A DNA stretch of 20,768 bases from Buchnera aphidicola (Lipaphis pseudobrassicae) (GTDB lineage Bacteria; Pseudomonadota; Gammaproteobacteria; Enterobacterales; Enterobacteriaceae), in the NCBI RefSeq assembly GCF_005081185.1, contig NZ_CP034870.1, positions 510,944 to 531,711 of the forward strand, read 5' to 3'. Position 1 is the stretch's first letter. Each line of letters opens with the position of its first letter. Both the position numbers and the translations under genes were made by a program. Below, piece by piece: positions 8,461-16,984 of this stretch. Under the pieces are notes generated by a model. That model searched no databases. It was not told the DNA's origin and was given only the letters and a program-made list of their open reading frames with translations.

Positions 8461-8784
8461 ATGATTTTAAAAAAAATAAATCAATGTTTAAGATCTGAAC
8501 TAAAAATAAATTTTATTAAAATTTATGATGATAGCTCATTTCATAATTACTCAAAAAAAAATCTTACACATATAAGAATGGTTATTGTTAGCAATGATTT
8601 TCTTAATCAAACAATTTTAACTAGACATCGTGTAATCTTTGCTATTTTATCCAAAATCAAAAAAGACAAAATATATTCAATAACATTAAGTACTTATACC
8701 TCTAGAGAATGGGAATATAAAAAATACAAAAAAATTAGTATTTCTAAATGTTTAAAAAAAAATGATATTTTATCTAATTACTAA
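8461..8784 (+). CDS. bolA: BolA-family protein
   Basis: BolA proteins are small cytosolic factors that partner with monothiol glutaredoxins in iron-sulfur cluster handling. In E. coli BolA also affects cell shape and acts as a transcription factor. The 107-residue protein (E. coli 105) has the class II KH-like fold pattern: MILKKINQCLRSEL for the first helix, then VVLVS-like MVIVSNDFLNQTILTRHRVIFAIL with the conserved RHR, and LSTYTSREWE, which parallels E. coli LHTYTIKEWE. The E. coli C-terminal tail is replaced by a Lys/Asn-rich one. The AGGAT at 8443-8447 is the likely ribosome site, with a rather long 13-base spacing. It is divergent from cyoA and 135 bases ahead of tig. In E. coli ampG and yajG lie between cyoA and bolA; both are gone here. 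Confidence 0.93.
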   Translation: MILKKINQCLRSELKINFIKIYDDSSFHNYSKKNLTHIRMVIVSNDFLNQTILTRHRVIFAILSKIKKDKIYSITLSTYTSREWEYKKYKKISISKCLKKNDILSNY

Positions 8785-8919
8785 AAAATTATTATACGAT
8801 TTATTAAAAAATAAAAAAGCAACTATTTTAAACTAATAACTGTATAAAAACTTCTAAAAATTTTATATATAAAAAATATATACAATAAATTGATAAAAAT
8901 AATCGTTTGAGGTAATAAG

Positions 8920-10230
8920 ATGAAATTTTTTATGGAAAAAAATAAAGATGCAGGACATCGTGTTACAATTCATATTCCAAATAATATTGTTAATAACGCA
9001 ATTTTTGTAGAACTTGTAAAAATTAGAAAAAAAACAAATATTAATGGTTTCCGAAAAGGAAAAGTTCCTATTAAAGTTATAAAAGAAAAATATGGTTCTA
9101 AAGTTTATTATGATGTATTTAAAGAACTAATGCAAAAATTTTTTTATCAATTTATATATAAGGAAAAAATTAATATTATTGGAACTCCAAAGTATTATAT
9201 AAATCAAAAGCAAGATAAAAAAAAAGAATTTTTAGAATACTTTGTGATATATGAAGTATATCCAGAATTTGAAATTAAAAAAATAACGTCGATCAAAGTA
9301 AAAAAAATACTCGTAAATATTACAGAGGAAGATATTAAAAAAAATATAGAACAAAATAAATTAAAAAAAATTAAATGGGATATAGTAAGTAGACCTGCTA
9401 AAAATTATGATCGAGTTACAATTAATTATAATATTTATGATGAAAATAACAAAAAAATAGAAAAATTTAATACAAAAAAAATTAAGTTTATTGTTTCTAA
9501 AAATGCATTTATTCCAGAATTAAATAGTAAAGTAATTAATCGATACATTAATGATATTATATTTTTTAAAATTAAATTTCATGAATTTCATCCAGAAAAA
9601 GAACTTCAAAATAAAAATATAACATTTAAAATTCAAATAAAAAATATCGAAAAATTACAAGATTTTGAAGAAATTACAATAAAAGATAAAGAAAAAAAAT
9701 TAAATCAATCACAATACCAAATCATAAAGAATAATCTAAATATTGAAATCAATAAATTAACAGAAGAATATTTAGAAGATCAAATTGCAGAAAATATAGT
9801 TAAAAAAGATCTTATAATTATACCGAAAATATTGCTACAAGAAGAAATTAAAAATTTATATAATGAATACGAAACAAATTACAAAGAAAAAAATCATAAT
9901 ATATTAGAAAAAAAATACCATTTTGATATTAATCTAAAAGCAAAAAAAAGACTATGTCTAAAACTCGTAATAGACAAAATTATTTTTGAAAATAAATTAA
10001 TTCCTAATGAAGAAAATATAAAATTATTGATTAAAAACATCTCTCTAAATCATAAAGAATTATTAAAAATTATCGATTTATATAACAAAGATAAGAATTT
10101 TAATAAAATGATAAAAAATATAGATTTAAAAAATCAAGCTCTTTTTTTACTAAAAAAAGAAATAAAAACTATCACACAATATTGGAACTTTGATCAATTT
10201 GTAAACTATCACTTAAATGATATCAAATAA
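8920..10230 (+). CDS. tig: Trigger factor, ribosome-associated chaperone with a degenerate PPIase domain
   Basis: Trigger factor docks at the ribosome exit tunnel and shields nascent chains. It has 436 residues against 432 in E. coli. The ribosome-binding domain is kept, including the signature GFRKGKVP at 43-50 with F44, R45 and K46 in the same positions. The chaperone C-domain is recognizable but very Lys/Asn/Ile-rich. The middle FKBP-type prolyl isomerase domain (about 150-247) is badly eroded. E. coli MIPGFEDGI reads FIPELNSKV here, so the equivalent of catalytic-pocket Phe198 is Leu201, and the VDGEEFEGG strand region has become DENNKKIEKF. Isomerase activity is therefore doubtful, while ribosome binding is likely retained. 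A strong GAGGT ribosome site ends seven bases before the ATG. The gene lies upstream of clpP, as in E. coli. Confidence 0.96.
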   Translation: MKFFMEKNKDAGHRVTIHIPNNIVNNAIFVELVKIRKKTNINGFRKGKVPIKVIKEKYGSKVYYDVFKELMQKFFYQFIYKEKINIIGTPKYYINQKQDKKKEFLEYFVIYEVYPEFEIKKITSIKVKKILVNITEEDIKKNIEQNKLKKIKWDIVSRPAKNYDRVTINYNIYDENNKKIEKFNTKKIKFIVSKNAFIPELNSKVINRYINDIIFFKIKFHEFHPEKELQNKNITFKIQIKNIEKLQDFEEITIKDKEKKLNQSQYQIIKNNLNIEINKLTEEYLEDQIAENIVKKDLIIIPKILLQEEIKNLYNEYETNYKEKNHNILEKKYHFDINLKAKKRLCLKLVIDKIIFENKLIPNEENIKLLIKNISLNHKELLKIIDLYNKDKNFNKMIKNIDLKNQALFLLKKEIKTITQYWNFDQFVNYHLNDIK

Positions 10231-10240
10231 TTATTTAATC

Positions 10241-10258
10241 AATGTAATATCTTACATT
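10241..10258 (+). terminator. Short hairpin after tig, weak terminator candidate
   Basis: AATGTAA, a four-base loop TATC, then TTACATT forms a perfect seven-bp stem eleven bases after the tig stop. No T run follows, and the stem holds only one G-C pair, so intrinsic termination would be weak. It could instead be a chance repeat. Confidence 0.25.
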
Positions 10259-10307
10259 TACACATGCTTCATTATACTATTAATAATTTACTTTTTTAAG
10301 CATTATG

Positions 10308-10331
10308 TTTTGATCACTATTTTGATCACTA
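10308..10331 (+). repeat. Perfect 12-bp tandem repeat upstream of clpP
   Basis: TTTTGATCACTA occurs twice with no gap (10308-10319 and 10320-10331). Each copy contains the palindrome TGATCA. The second copy supplies the -35-like TTGATC of the clpP promoter candidate, so the pair might be a regulator site or a recent slippage duplication. Confidence 0.75.
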
Positions 10332-10351
10332 AAAAACCATTAATTTATAAC
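10322..10351 (+). promoter_or_regulatory. Candidate promoter for clpP
   Basis: TTGATC at 10322-10327 and TATAAC at 10346-10351 are 18 bases apart, about 45 bases before the clpP start. I see no heat-shock style CTTGAA/CCCCAT pair in this spacer, although clpP is a heat-shock gene in E. coli. The match is modest. Confidence 0.3.
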
Positions 10352-10396
10352 ATGTAGTATTAATTATCTAAAAATGAATATTTTCAGGAATAAAAA

Positions 10397-11020
10397 ATGT
10401 TATATTATGAGAATAATAAGAATAAAAAAAAATTTTGTGCAACATTAATTCCTATGGTTGTTGAACAACATGAAAGAGGAGAACGTTCATATGATATATA
10501 TTCAAGATTGCTAAAAGAAAGAATAATTTTTATAACAGGCAATATTGAAGATAACATGGCAAACAATATTGTAGCTCAGATTTTATTTCTAGAAGCGGAA
10601 AATCCGCAAAAAGATATATTTCTATATATCAACTCTCCAGGAGGTATTGTTACATCAGGTATGTCTATTTACGATACAATGCAGTTTGTTAAACCAGATA
10701 TTAATACTATTTGTATTGGTCAAGCATGTTCAATGGGTGCTTTTTTATTAGCTTCTGGTAGTAAAGGAAAAAGATTTTCTTTACCTAATTCAAAAATTAT
10801 GATTCATCAACCATTGGGAGGATATCAAGGACAAGCTTCAGATATCGCTATTCATGCTCGAGAAATAATGGAAATGAAAAAAAAATTAAATCAATTAATG
10901 TCTTTACACACAGGAAAATCTATAAACAAGATAAAAAAAGACACAGAACGTGATTATTTTTTATCAGCTACTGAAGCCGTTCAATATGGTTTAATTGACG
11001 TTATTTTAACTCAACGTTAA
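10397..11020 (+). CDS. clpP: ATP-dependent Clp protease proteolytic subunit
   Basis: ClpP is the cytosolic serine peptidase that forms a double seven-membered ring and degrades substrates fed by ClpX. It has 207 residues, as in E. coli. The catalytic triad is intact: Ser112 (GQACSMGAF), His137 ([12 protein letters not shown]) and Asp186 (TERDYFLS). The core is highly conserved, including [32 protein letters not shown] and the IHAREI helix. The N-terminal dozen residues vary, as expected for the cleaved propeptide. Processing would fall near FCA/TLIPMV, where the E. coli mature chain begins. An AGGAA site six bases before the ATG fixes the start. The partner clpX follows after 96 bases, which suggests one transcript. 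Confidence 0.98.
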   Translation: MLYYENNKNKKKFCATLIPMVVEQHERGERSYDIYSRLLKERIIFITGNIEDNMANNIVAQILFLEAENPQKDIFLYINSPGGIVTSGMSIYDTMQFVKPDINTICIGQACSMGAFLLASGSKGKRFSLPNSKIMIHQPLGGYQGQASDIAIHAREIMEMKKKLNQLMSLHTGKSINKIKKDTERDYFLSATEAVQYGLIDVILTQR

Positions 11021-11116
11021 TCAAAAATAAAACTTGTAAACATATTTTAATTTCTAAAATATTTATAGAATCTATTTACTCAAAAAAAATAAAAAATATG
11101 AAAAAGAGGTTAAAAG

Positions 11117-12403
11117 ATGACTGATAAGAGTAAAGATGATTCTAAAGTATCCCTTTTTTGCTCTTTTTGTGGAAAAAATCAAAAAGAAGTACGAAAATTA
11201 ATAGCTGGTCCAAAAGTATATATATGTAATGAATGTATAAAACTATGTAATGATATTATCATTGAAGAAATAAAAGATACAAAAGAAGTAGATACTGAAA
11301 ATCACATAAACTATTTACCCACACCTCATGAAATTAAAAAACATCTTGATGATTATGTTATTGGACAAAATCATACAAAAAAGGTATTGTCTGTTGCAGT
11401 GTACAATCATTATAAACGTCTTCGGAATGTTAATCTAAAATTAGATTCAGTCGAATTGGGTAAAAGTAATATTTTATTAATAGGACCAACTGGAACTGGA
11501 AAAACACTATTAGCAGAAACACTTGCTAAATTATTAGATGTACCATTTATCATTGCAGATGCAACAAGTCTCACAGAAGCTGGATATGTAGGGGAAGATG
11601 TAGAAAATGTAATACAAAAATTATTACAAAAATGTAAATATAATGTAAAAAAAGCAGAATTAGGTATTATCTATATAGATGAGATAGATAAAATATCAAG
11701 AAAATCCGACAATCCTTCTATTACTAGAGACGTATCTGGAGAAGGAGTGCAACAAGCTTTATTAAAATTAATCGAAGGAACACTAGCGTCTGTACCTCCT
11801 CAAGGGGGAAGAAAACACCCTCAACAAGAATTTTTACAAGTTAATACTGCAAATATTCTATTTATATGTGCAGGTGCATTTTCAGGATTATCTAAAATTA
11901 TTTCTAAAAGAATTAATACTAAAACAGAGATAGGTTTTAACGCTATTGTAAAAAAAACCAAACAAAAAATGTCAGAAAATATAATTTTAAAAAAAGTAGA
12001 ACCTAAAGATTTGATAAAATTTGGATTGATCCCTGAATTCATTGGTCGATTGCCAATAATCACTGTATTAAATAAATTAAATGAAGATGCATTGATCAAA
12101 ATATTACACGAACCAAAAAATGCTTTAATTAAACAATATAAAACCTTGTTTAACTTAGAAAAAGTAGAATTAAATTTTGATGAAAAATCTATTGTAGCTA
12201 TTGCAAAACAAGCAATAAAGAAAAAAACAGGTGCTAGAGGATTAAGATCTATTATTGAAAATATTTTACTAGATATAATGTATCAATTACCCTCTATGAT
12301 TAATATAGAAAAAGTATTAATTAATGAATCAGTCGTACATCAAAACTCATTACCAAAAATAATATATGGAAAAAACAAATCAAAAAAAGCATCAGGTGAA
12401 TAA
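11117..12403 (+). CDS. clpX: ATP-dependent Clp protease ATP-binding subunit ClpX
   Basis: ClpX is a hexameric AAA+ unfoldase that recognizes tagged proteins and threads them into ClpP. It has 428 residues (E. coli 424). The N-terminal zinc-binding domain has C15, C18, C37 and C40. Walker A is GPTGTGKT at 123-130, the substrate-gripping pore loop GYVG is at 156-159, Walker B IIYIDEID ends near 191, and the RKH loop is at 232-234. The ClpP-docking tripeptide IGF at 272-274 is intact, so the ClpXP complex should form. The sensor II box GARGLRS is present near the C-terminus. A clean GAGGT ribosome site precedes the ATG. Every functional element I know for the family is there. Confidence 0.99.
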   Translation: MTDKSKDDSKVSLFCSFCGKNQKEVRKLIAGPKVYICNECIKLCNDIIIEEIKDTKEVDTENHINYLPTPHEIKKHLDDYVIGQNHTKKVLSVAVYNHYKRLRNVNLKLDSVELGKSNILLIGPTGTGKTLLAETLAKLLDVPFIIADATSLTEAGYVGEDVENVIQKLLQKCKYNVKKAELGIIYIDEIDKISRKSDNPSITRDVSGEGVQQALLKLIEGTLASVPPQGGRKHPQQEFLQVNTANILFICAGAFSGLSKIISKRINTKTEIGFNAIVKKTKQKMSENIILKKVEPKDLIKFGLIPEFIGRLPIITVLNKLNEDALIKILHEPKNALIKQYKTLFNLEKVELNFDEKSIVAIAKQAIKKKTGARGLRSIIENILLDIMYQLPSMINIEKVLINESVVHQNSLPKIIYGKNKSKKASGE

Positions 12404-12471
12404 AAAAATATAAACATCCGATGATCTAAAAAACAAAAGTAATTCCTGTTTATTTTATCAAACGATTAACA

Positions 12472-12501
12472 TTGAATATCACGTAATCATATCAATATAC
12501 T
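12472..12501 (+). promoter_or_regulatory. lon promoter (TTGAAT / TATACT)
   Basis: TTGAAT at 12472-12477 and TATACT at 12496-12501 are separated by 18 bases and lie 90 bases before lon. As I recall the E. coli lon promoter, it has the same two hexamers at the same spacing, with CCCCAT just before TATACT as the heat-shock -10. Here that block reads ATATCA, so the general promoter looks kept and the heat-shock element lost. The comparison rests on memory. Confidence 0.6.
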
Positions 12502-12564
12502 TTCTATGATTATAGATATAATTAATATTTCATTTTCATTTCGCAAAGTTTTTAAATATAAATA

Positions 12565-12591
12565 GCGGCAATTCAACTAAGAGAGAGCTCT
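12565..12591 (+). promoter_or_regulatory. Conserved lon leader and ribosome binding site
   Basis: The leader just before lon runs from GCGGCAATT to the AAGAGAGAGCTCT immediately ahead of the ATG. The purine run is the ribosome site, and AGAGCTCT is a self-complementary octamer overlapping it. This stretch is less AT-rich than neighbouring spacers and, as I recall, nearly matches the E. coli lon leader. Confidence 0.5.
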
Positions 12592-14925
12592 ATGAATTCT
12601 GAGCGTTCTGAACGCATTAAAATCCCAGTTTTACCATTAAGAGATGTAGTCATATATCCCTATATGGTTATTCCATTATTTGTAGGTCGTAAAAAATCAA
12701 TTAAATGCATAGAGAACTCTATGGATAATGATAAAAAAATTATGTTGATTGCACAAAAAGAAGCATCTAAAGACGAACCTACTAAAAATGATTTATTTGA
12801 TATAGGAACTATTAGTTCAATATTACAAATGTTAAAATTACCAGATGGTACAGTAAAAGTTTTAGTAGAAGGATTACAACGTGCTTGTATTATAAATTTA
12901 ATAAATAATGGAGAATATTTTATTGCAGAGGTTGAATCAATCACTTCACCTACTATTTTAAATAAAGAACAAGAAATATTAATTCGTACAACCATTAATC
13001 AATTTGAATCTTATATTAAACTAAATAAAAAAATTCCATCAGAAATATTAAATACTTTAAATAATATTAAAAATTCTGAAAAATTAGCAGATACTATTGC
13101 TGCTCATATGCCATTAAAACTCAATGACAAACAATCAATTTTAGAAATACGTAATGTTAATGAAAGATTAGAATTTTTAATGGCGATTATGGAAACCGAA
13201 ATAGATTTGCTACAAGTAGAAAAAAGAATTAGAAATCGTGTTAAAAAACAAATGGAAAAGAGTCAAAGAGAATATTATTTAAATGAACAAATTAAAGCTA
13301 TTCAAAAAGAACTTGGTGATATGGATGAAATTCTAGATGAAAATAAAATTTTAAAACGTAAAATTAAAGCATCAAAAATGCCAAAAGAAGCAAAAGAAAA
13401 AACAGAATCAGAACTTCAAAAATTAAAAATGATGTCACCTATGTCAGCAGAAGCAACAGTAGTACGAAGTTACATAGATTGGATGATACAAGTACCTTGG
13501 AATACTAGAACAAAAATAAAAAAAAATATTAAAGAAGCTAAAAAAATTCTTGATATGGATCATTTTGGACTTGAAAAAGTAAAGGATAGAATATTGGAAT
13601 ACTTAGCTGTACAAAGTAGAAAAAATAAAGTAAAAGGACCTATTCTTTGTTTAATTGGACCACCGGGAGTAGGTAAAACATCATTAGGAAAATCTATCGC
13701 TAGATCAACTGGTAGAAAATATGTAAGAATGGCTTTAGGAGGGATAAGAGATGAAGCAGAAATTAGAGGTCATAGACGTACTTATATAGGTTCTATGCCA
13801 GGTAAGTTGATCCAAAAAATGGTAAAAGCAAAAGTTAAAAATCCTTTATTTTTATTAGATGAAATTGATAAAATGTCTTGCGATATAAGAGTAGATCCAG
13901 CATCTGCTTTATTAGAAGTACTAGATCCAGAACAAAACGTGTCTTTTAATGATCATTATCTAGAAGTAGACTATGATCTTTCAGATGTGATGTTTGTTGC
14001 TACATCAAATTCTATGAATATACCTGCTCCATTACTTGATCGCATGGAAATCATTCGTCTTTCTGGTTATACTGAAAATGAAAAATTAAATATAGCAAAA
14101 AAATATTTATATCCAAAACAAGTAGAACGAAACGCTTTAAAGAAAAATGAATTAACAATTACTGACTGCGCAATAATAAATATTATTCAATATTACACTA
14201 GAGAAGCAGGTGTTCGTAATTTAGAACGTGAAATATCTAAAATATGTCGAAAAGCAGTAAAAGATCTATTATTAGATCAATCTTTAAAGCATATTGAAAT
14301 AAACAGTGGAAATATAAAAAAATATTTAGGAATAAAACGATACGATTATGGAAAAATCAACCATCATAATCAAATTGGACAAGTGATTGGTTTAGCTTGG
14401 ACAGAAGTAGGCGGAGAGTTATTAACAATTGAAACAGCATGTGTTGCAGGAAAAGGAAAATTAAACTACACAGGTTCTCTAGGCGAAGTTATGCAGGAAT
14501 CTATTCAAGCAGCATTAACTGTTGTTAGATCTGGAGCTGACAAACTTGGTATAAAAAAAGATTTTTATGAAAAACATGATATTCATGTACATGTTCCTGA
14601 AGGAGCTACACCAAAAGATGGACCAAGTGCTGGTATAGCAATGTGTACAGCTATAGTTTCTTCACTAACAAAAAATCCTGTTAAATCTAATGTCGCTATG
14701 ACAGGAGAAATCACGTTACGTGGAAAAATATTACCTATTGGAGGATTAAAAGAAAAACTATTAGCTGCACATCGTGGAGGCATTAAAATAGTATTAATAC
14801 CATATGAAAACAAACGCAATCTAGAAGAAATACCTCAAAATATTATTGAAGGATTATCAATACATCCAGTTAAAAATATTGAAGAAGTATTAAATTTAGC
14901 ATTGGAAAAAAAACCTTACGTTTGA
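12592..14925 (+). CDS. lon: ATP-dependent Lon protease
   Basis: Lon is a homo-oligomeric cytosolic AAA+ serine protease that removes misfolded proteins and certain regulators. It has 777 residues (E. coli 784), starting MNSERSERIKIPVLPLRDVV, nearly the same as E. coli. The order is an N-terminal substrate-binding domain, a coiled-coil region around 205-280, Walker A GPPGVGKT at 356-363, Walker B LFLLDEIDK, and the C-terminal peptidase domain. The catalytic dyad Ser679 (PKDGPSAG) and Lys722 (GGLKEK) sits at exactly the E. coli positions. The final few E. coli residues are trimmed. The first codons use GAG, CGT and CGC, which are uncommon in the rest of this AT-rich window. In E. coli hupB follows lon; here the next gene is ppiD. 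Confidence 0.99.
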   Translation: MNSERSERIKIPVLPLRDVVIYPYMVIPLFVGRKKSIKCIENSMDNDKKIMLIAQKEASKDEPTKNDLFDIGTISSILQMLKLPDGTVKVLVEGLQRACIINLINNGEYFIAEVESITSPTILNKEQEILIRTTINQFESYIKLNKKIPSEILNTLNNIKNSEKLADTIAAHMPLKLNDKQSILEIRNVNERLEFLMAIMETEIDLLQVEKRIRNRVKKQMEKSQREYYLNEQIKAIQKELGDMDEILDENKILKRKIKASKMPKEAKEKTESELQKLKMMSPMSAEATVVRSYIDWMIQVPWNTRTKIKKNIKEAKKILDMDHFGLEKVKDRILEYLAVQSRKNKVKGPILCLIGPPGVGKTSLGKSIARSTGRKYVRMALGGIRDEAEIRGHRRTYIGSMPGKLIQKMVKAKVKNPLFLLDEIDKMSCDIRVDPASALLEVLDPEQNVSFNDHYLEVDYDLSDVMFVATSNSMNIPAPLLDRMEIIRLSGYTENEKLNIAKKYLYPKQVERNALKKNELTITDCAIINIIQYYTREAGVRNLEREISKICRKAVKDLLLDQSLKHIEINSGNIKKYLGIKRYDYGKINHHNQIGQVIGLAWTEVGGELLTIETACVAGKGKLNYTGSLGEVMQESIQAALTVVRSGADKLGIKKDFYEKHDIHVHVPEGATPKDGPSAGIAMCTAIVSSLTKNPVKSNVAMTGEITLRGKILPIGGLKEKLLAAHRGGIKIVLIPYENKRNLEEIPQNIIEGLSIHPVKNIEEVLNLALEKKPYV

Positions 14926-14965
14926 ATAGAAAATAAAATATTATCATCTAATTAAAAGCAAAGTT

Positions 14966-14988
14966 GGCTGACAAAAAAATTGTCAGCC
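14966..14988 (+). terminator. Nine-bp hairpin after lon
   Basis: GGCTGACAA, loop AAAAA, TTGTCAGCC is a perfect nine-bp stem with a five-base loop, 40 bases after the lon stop and about 67 before ppiD. It is the most GC-rich hairpin in any spacer of the window. No T run follows on either strand, so it may be a terminator core, an mRNA 3' stabilizer, or a remnant of the lost hupB region. Confidence 0.5.
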
Positions 14989-15055
14989 TATATTAAAAAT
15001 TTCAAATTATATGTTTATTTTACCCAATATTAAAAACATGTAGGATCGTTATATT

Positions 15056-16900
15056 ATGACAAAATATCTAAAATTACGATCAACTCATATTATAGTTAAA
15101 TGTATTTTAGGAATAATTATTTTATCGTTAATATTGACTACTATAAATAGCTATATGTATCAAGATTCTGAAAAATATGTAGCAACAGTAAATGGTGAAA
15201 AAATTAGCTTAAATACATTTCAAAATATGTATTCTATTGAACAAGAACGATATAAAAAAATACTAGGAGAAAGGTATTTTCAATTAATAAAAAACAAAAA
15301 ATTTATAAAAGAAAGTTACAATTATATTTTGTCTCAACTTATTAATAATGTTCTTTTAGAACAATATGTAAAAAAAAATAAATTAGAAGTAGATGATAAT
15401 AAAATTAAAGAAATAATAAAAAATTCAAATCTGTTTAAAAATAATAATGTATTTGATAAAGGAAAATATTTTAACTATCTTTCATCAATTAATTTAAGAC
15501 ATGATGAATATATAAATTTAATTAAAAAAAAATTAAATACCGAAGCTTTAGTAAATACTATTTCTGATAGTAGTTTTATTTTACAAGAAGAAAAAGAAAA
15601 TATAATAAGATTATTATCTGAAAAAAGAATGATTAAAAAAGCTTTTTTAAACTTTGATTTTTTAATTGAACAACAAAATGTCAATGATTTAGAATTGCAA
15701 AACTATTTTTATAAATATAAAAAAAACTTTTATACTCCAGAACAATTCAAAGTTGACTTTGTTCAAATAAAACTTAATAAGTTTCGCACAACATGCAATA
15801 AAAAAGAAATTATTCAATGGTACATAAAAAACATCAAAAAATATTTCACAAAAGAAAAAAGAAAATTTAGTATTATTCAAATTAAAAGTAAAAATGATGC
15901 ATTATCAATATTATCTGAATTACATAATAATAAAAGTTTTTCGAGCATTGCTAAAGATAAATCAGTAGATCCGATATCCTCTAAAAAAGGAGGAGATATT
16001 GGATGGATAGACATTGATTCAATCCCAAGTGAAATTAAAACAGCAAACTTAAATCACGAAAATCAAATATCTGATATTATTCCATTTCAAAACCAATTTT
16101 TGATTATTAAACTAGATAAAATAATACAAAGCAATCAAAAAAAATTATCTGAAGTTTATAATAATATCAAAAAAGAAATACAAACTAAAAAATCTTTACA
16201 TCTATATCATACAATACAAAAAAAAATATCTGATGTTATCAAACATAATCCAAACGAATTAAATAAAATTCTTAAAAAGAATAATATATTTTTACAAAAT
16301 ACCGACTGGTTTGATAAAAATTCTATTCCTAGAATATTAAATATCTCAGATATAAAAAAAATTATTTTTAATAAAAAAGAAAAATCACATTTACATTTTA
16401 TTGCTTTAAAAAATAATCAATCTTTCTTAATTAAAGTTAAAGGTTTTAAAAATAAAAAAATGCAAATTTTTAATGATGTTAAGGAAAAAATTAAACATAA
16501 GTTAAAAACTTTAAAAGCAATAGAAGCAGCAAAAAAAATATCAAAAAAAATTATTTTAGAGTTAAAACAAGGTAGTAAAAATTTATTTAAAAAATATAAT
16601 CTTCATTTTAATAATAGTGAAATCATATCTCGTTATGATACAAATCCAATGACATCAATTATTTTTTCTTTGCCACATCCAAAAAATGGAAATAAAACAT
16701 ATGCTTTATATCAACATAAAAATAAAAAAATTACAATTATACTACTTGATAAAGTTTATAATAAAAATTTTTCTGAAAAAGAAAAAAGTATCATTAGTGA
16801 CTATTTAGAAAAAAATTGCATTGAAACAATATTTAATTCTATTCTTCAAAATCTTCATGAAACTTCAATAATTAAGTATGAAAAAATAGAAGCAATATAA
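15056..16900 (+). CDS. ppiD: Membrane-anchored periplasmic folding factor PpiD (parvulin family)
   Basis: PpiD is held in the inner membrane by one N-terminal helix and faces the periplasm. It associates with the SecYEG translocon and assists emerging proteins. The 614-residue protein (E. coli 623) has a short cytosolic tail, a helix at about 13-31 (IIVKCILGIIILSLILTTI), then the SurA-like chaperone region beginning YVATVNGEKISLNTFQNMY. The parvulin-like domain spans about 270-357, with SVDPISSKKGGDIGWIDIDSIPSEI as its best match to E. coli (ADIISARNGGDMGWLEDATIPDEL). The rest is Lys/Asn-rich and much diverged. The E. coli parvulin domain is thought to be inactive, so a chaperone role is the better inference. 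TAGGAT precedes the ATG. Confidence 0.92.
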   Translation: MTKYLKLRSTHIIVKCILGIIILSLILTTINSYMYQDSEKYVATVNGEKISLNTFQNMYSIEQERYKKILGERYFQLIKNKKFIKESYNYILSQLINNVLLEQYVKKNKLEVDDNKIKEIIKNSNLFKNNNVFDKGKYFNYLSSINLRHDEYINLIKKKLNTEALVNTISDSSFILQEEKENIIRLLSEKRMIKKAFLNFDFLIEQQNVNDLELQNYFYKYKKNFYTPEQFKVDFVQIKLNKFRTTCNKKEIIQWYIKNIKKYFTKEKRKFSIIQIKSKNDALSILSELHNNKSFSSIAKDKSVDPISSKKGGDIGWIDIDSIPSEIKTANLNHENQISDIIPFQNQFLIIKLDKIIQSNQKKLSEVYNNIKKEIQTKKSLHLYHTIQKKISDVIKHNPNELNKILKKNNIFLQNTDWFDKNSIPRILNISDIKKIIFNKKEKSHLHFIALKNNQSFLIKVKGFKNKKMQIFNDVKEKIKHKLKTLKAIEAAKKISKKIILELKQGSKNLFKKYNLHFNNSEIISRYDTNPMTSIIFSLPHPKNGNKTYALYQHKNKKITIILLDKVYNKNFSEKEKSIISDYLEKNCIETIFNSILQNLHETSIIKYEKIEAI

Positions 16901-16910
16901 ATTTTTTTAA

Positions 16911-16953
16911 AAAGTTATTCGATATATTAGTTTTTTAAAATACGAATAACTTT
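16911..16953. terminator. Shared terminator-like inverted repeat between ppiD and queC
   Basis: AAAGTTATTCG (16911-16921) and CGAATAACTTT (16943-16953) are a perfect 11-bp inverted repeat around a 21-base loop, which can itself pair over four more base pairs. It lies between two convergent genes, ten bases after ppiD and about 30 past the queC stop. On the minus strand the stem runs into TTTTT, so it may best serve queC. On the plus strand only TTTC follows. Confidence 0.55.
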
Positions 16954-16984
16954 CTAAATAATTTATTCTTGATAAAAAAATATA

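Noticed and set aside
11042..11062. AT-only inverted repeat ATATTTTA...TAAAATAT between clpP and clpX
   Set aside because: Eight A/T pairs with a five-base loop are readily expected by chance in this composition, and no T run follows.
11821..12099. Minus-strand open frame of 92 codons opposite clpX
   Set aside because: Antisense to the conserved ClpX ATPase core, without a ribosome site or recognizable domain.
12660..12995. Minus-strand open frame of 111 codons opposite lon
   Set aside because: Antisense to the Lon N-terminal domain; no family features.
14583..14819. Minus-strand open frame opposite the Lon peptidase domain
   Set aside because: A mirror of the conserved catalytic region, with no ribosome site.
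15475..15880. Two minus-strand open frames opposite ppiD
   Set aside because: Low-complexity Phe/Leu/Ile-rich antisense translations of Lys/Asn-rich codons.
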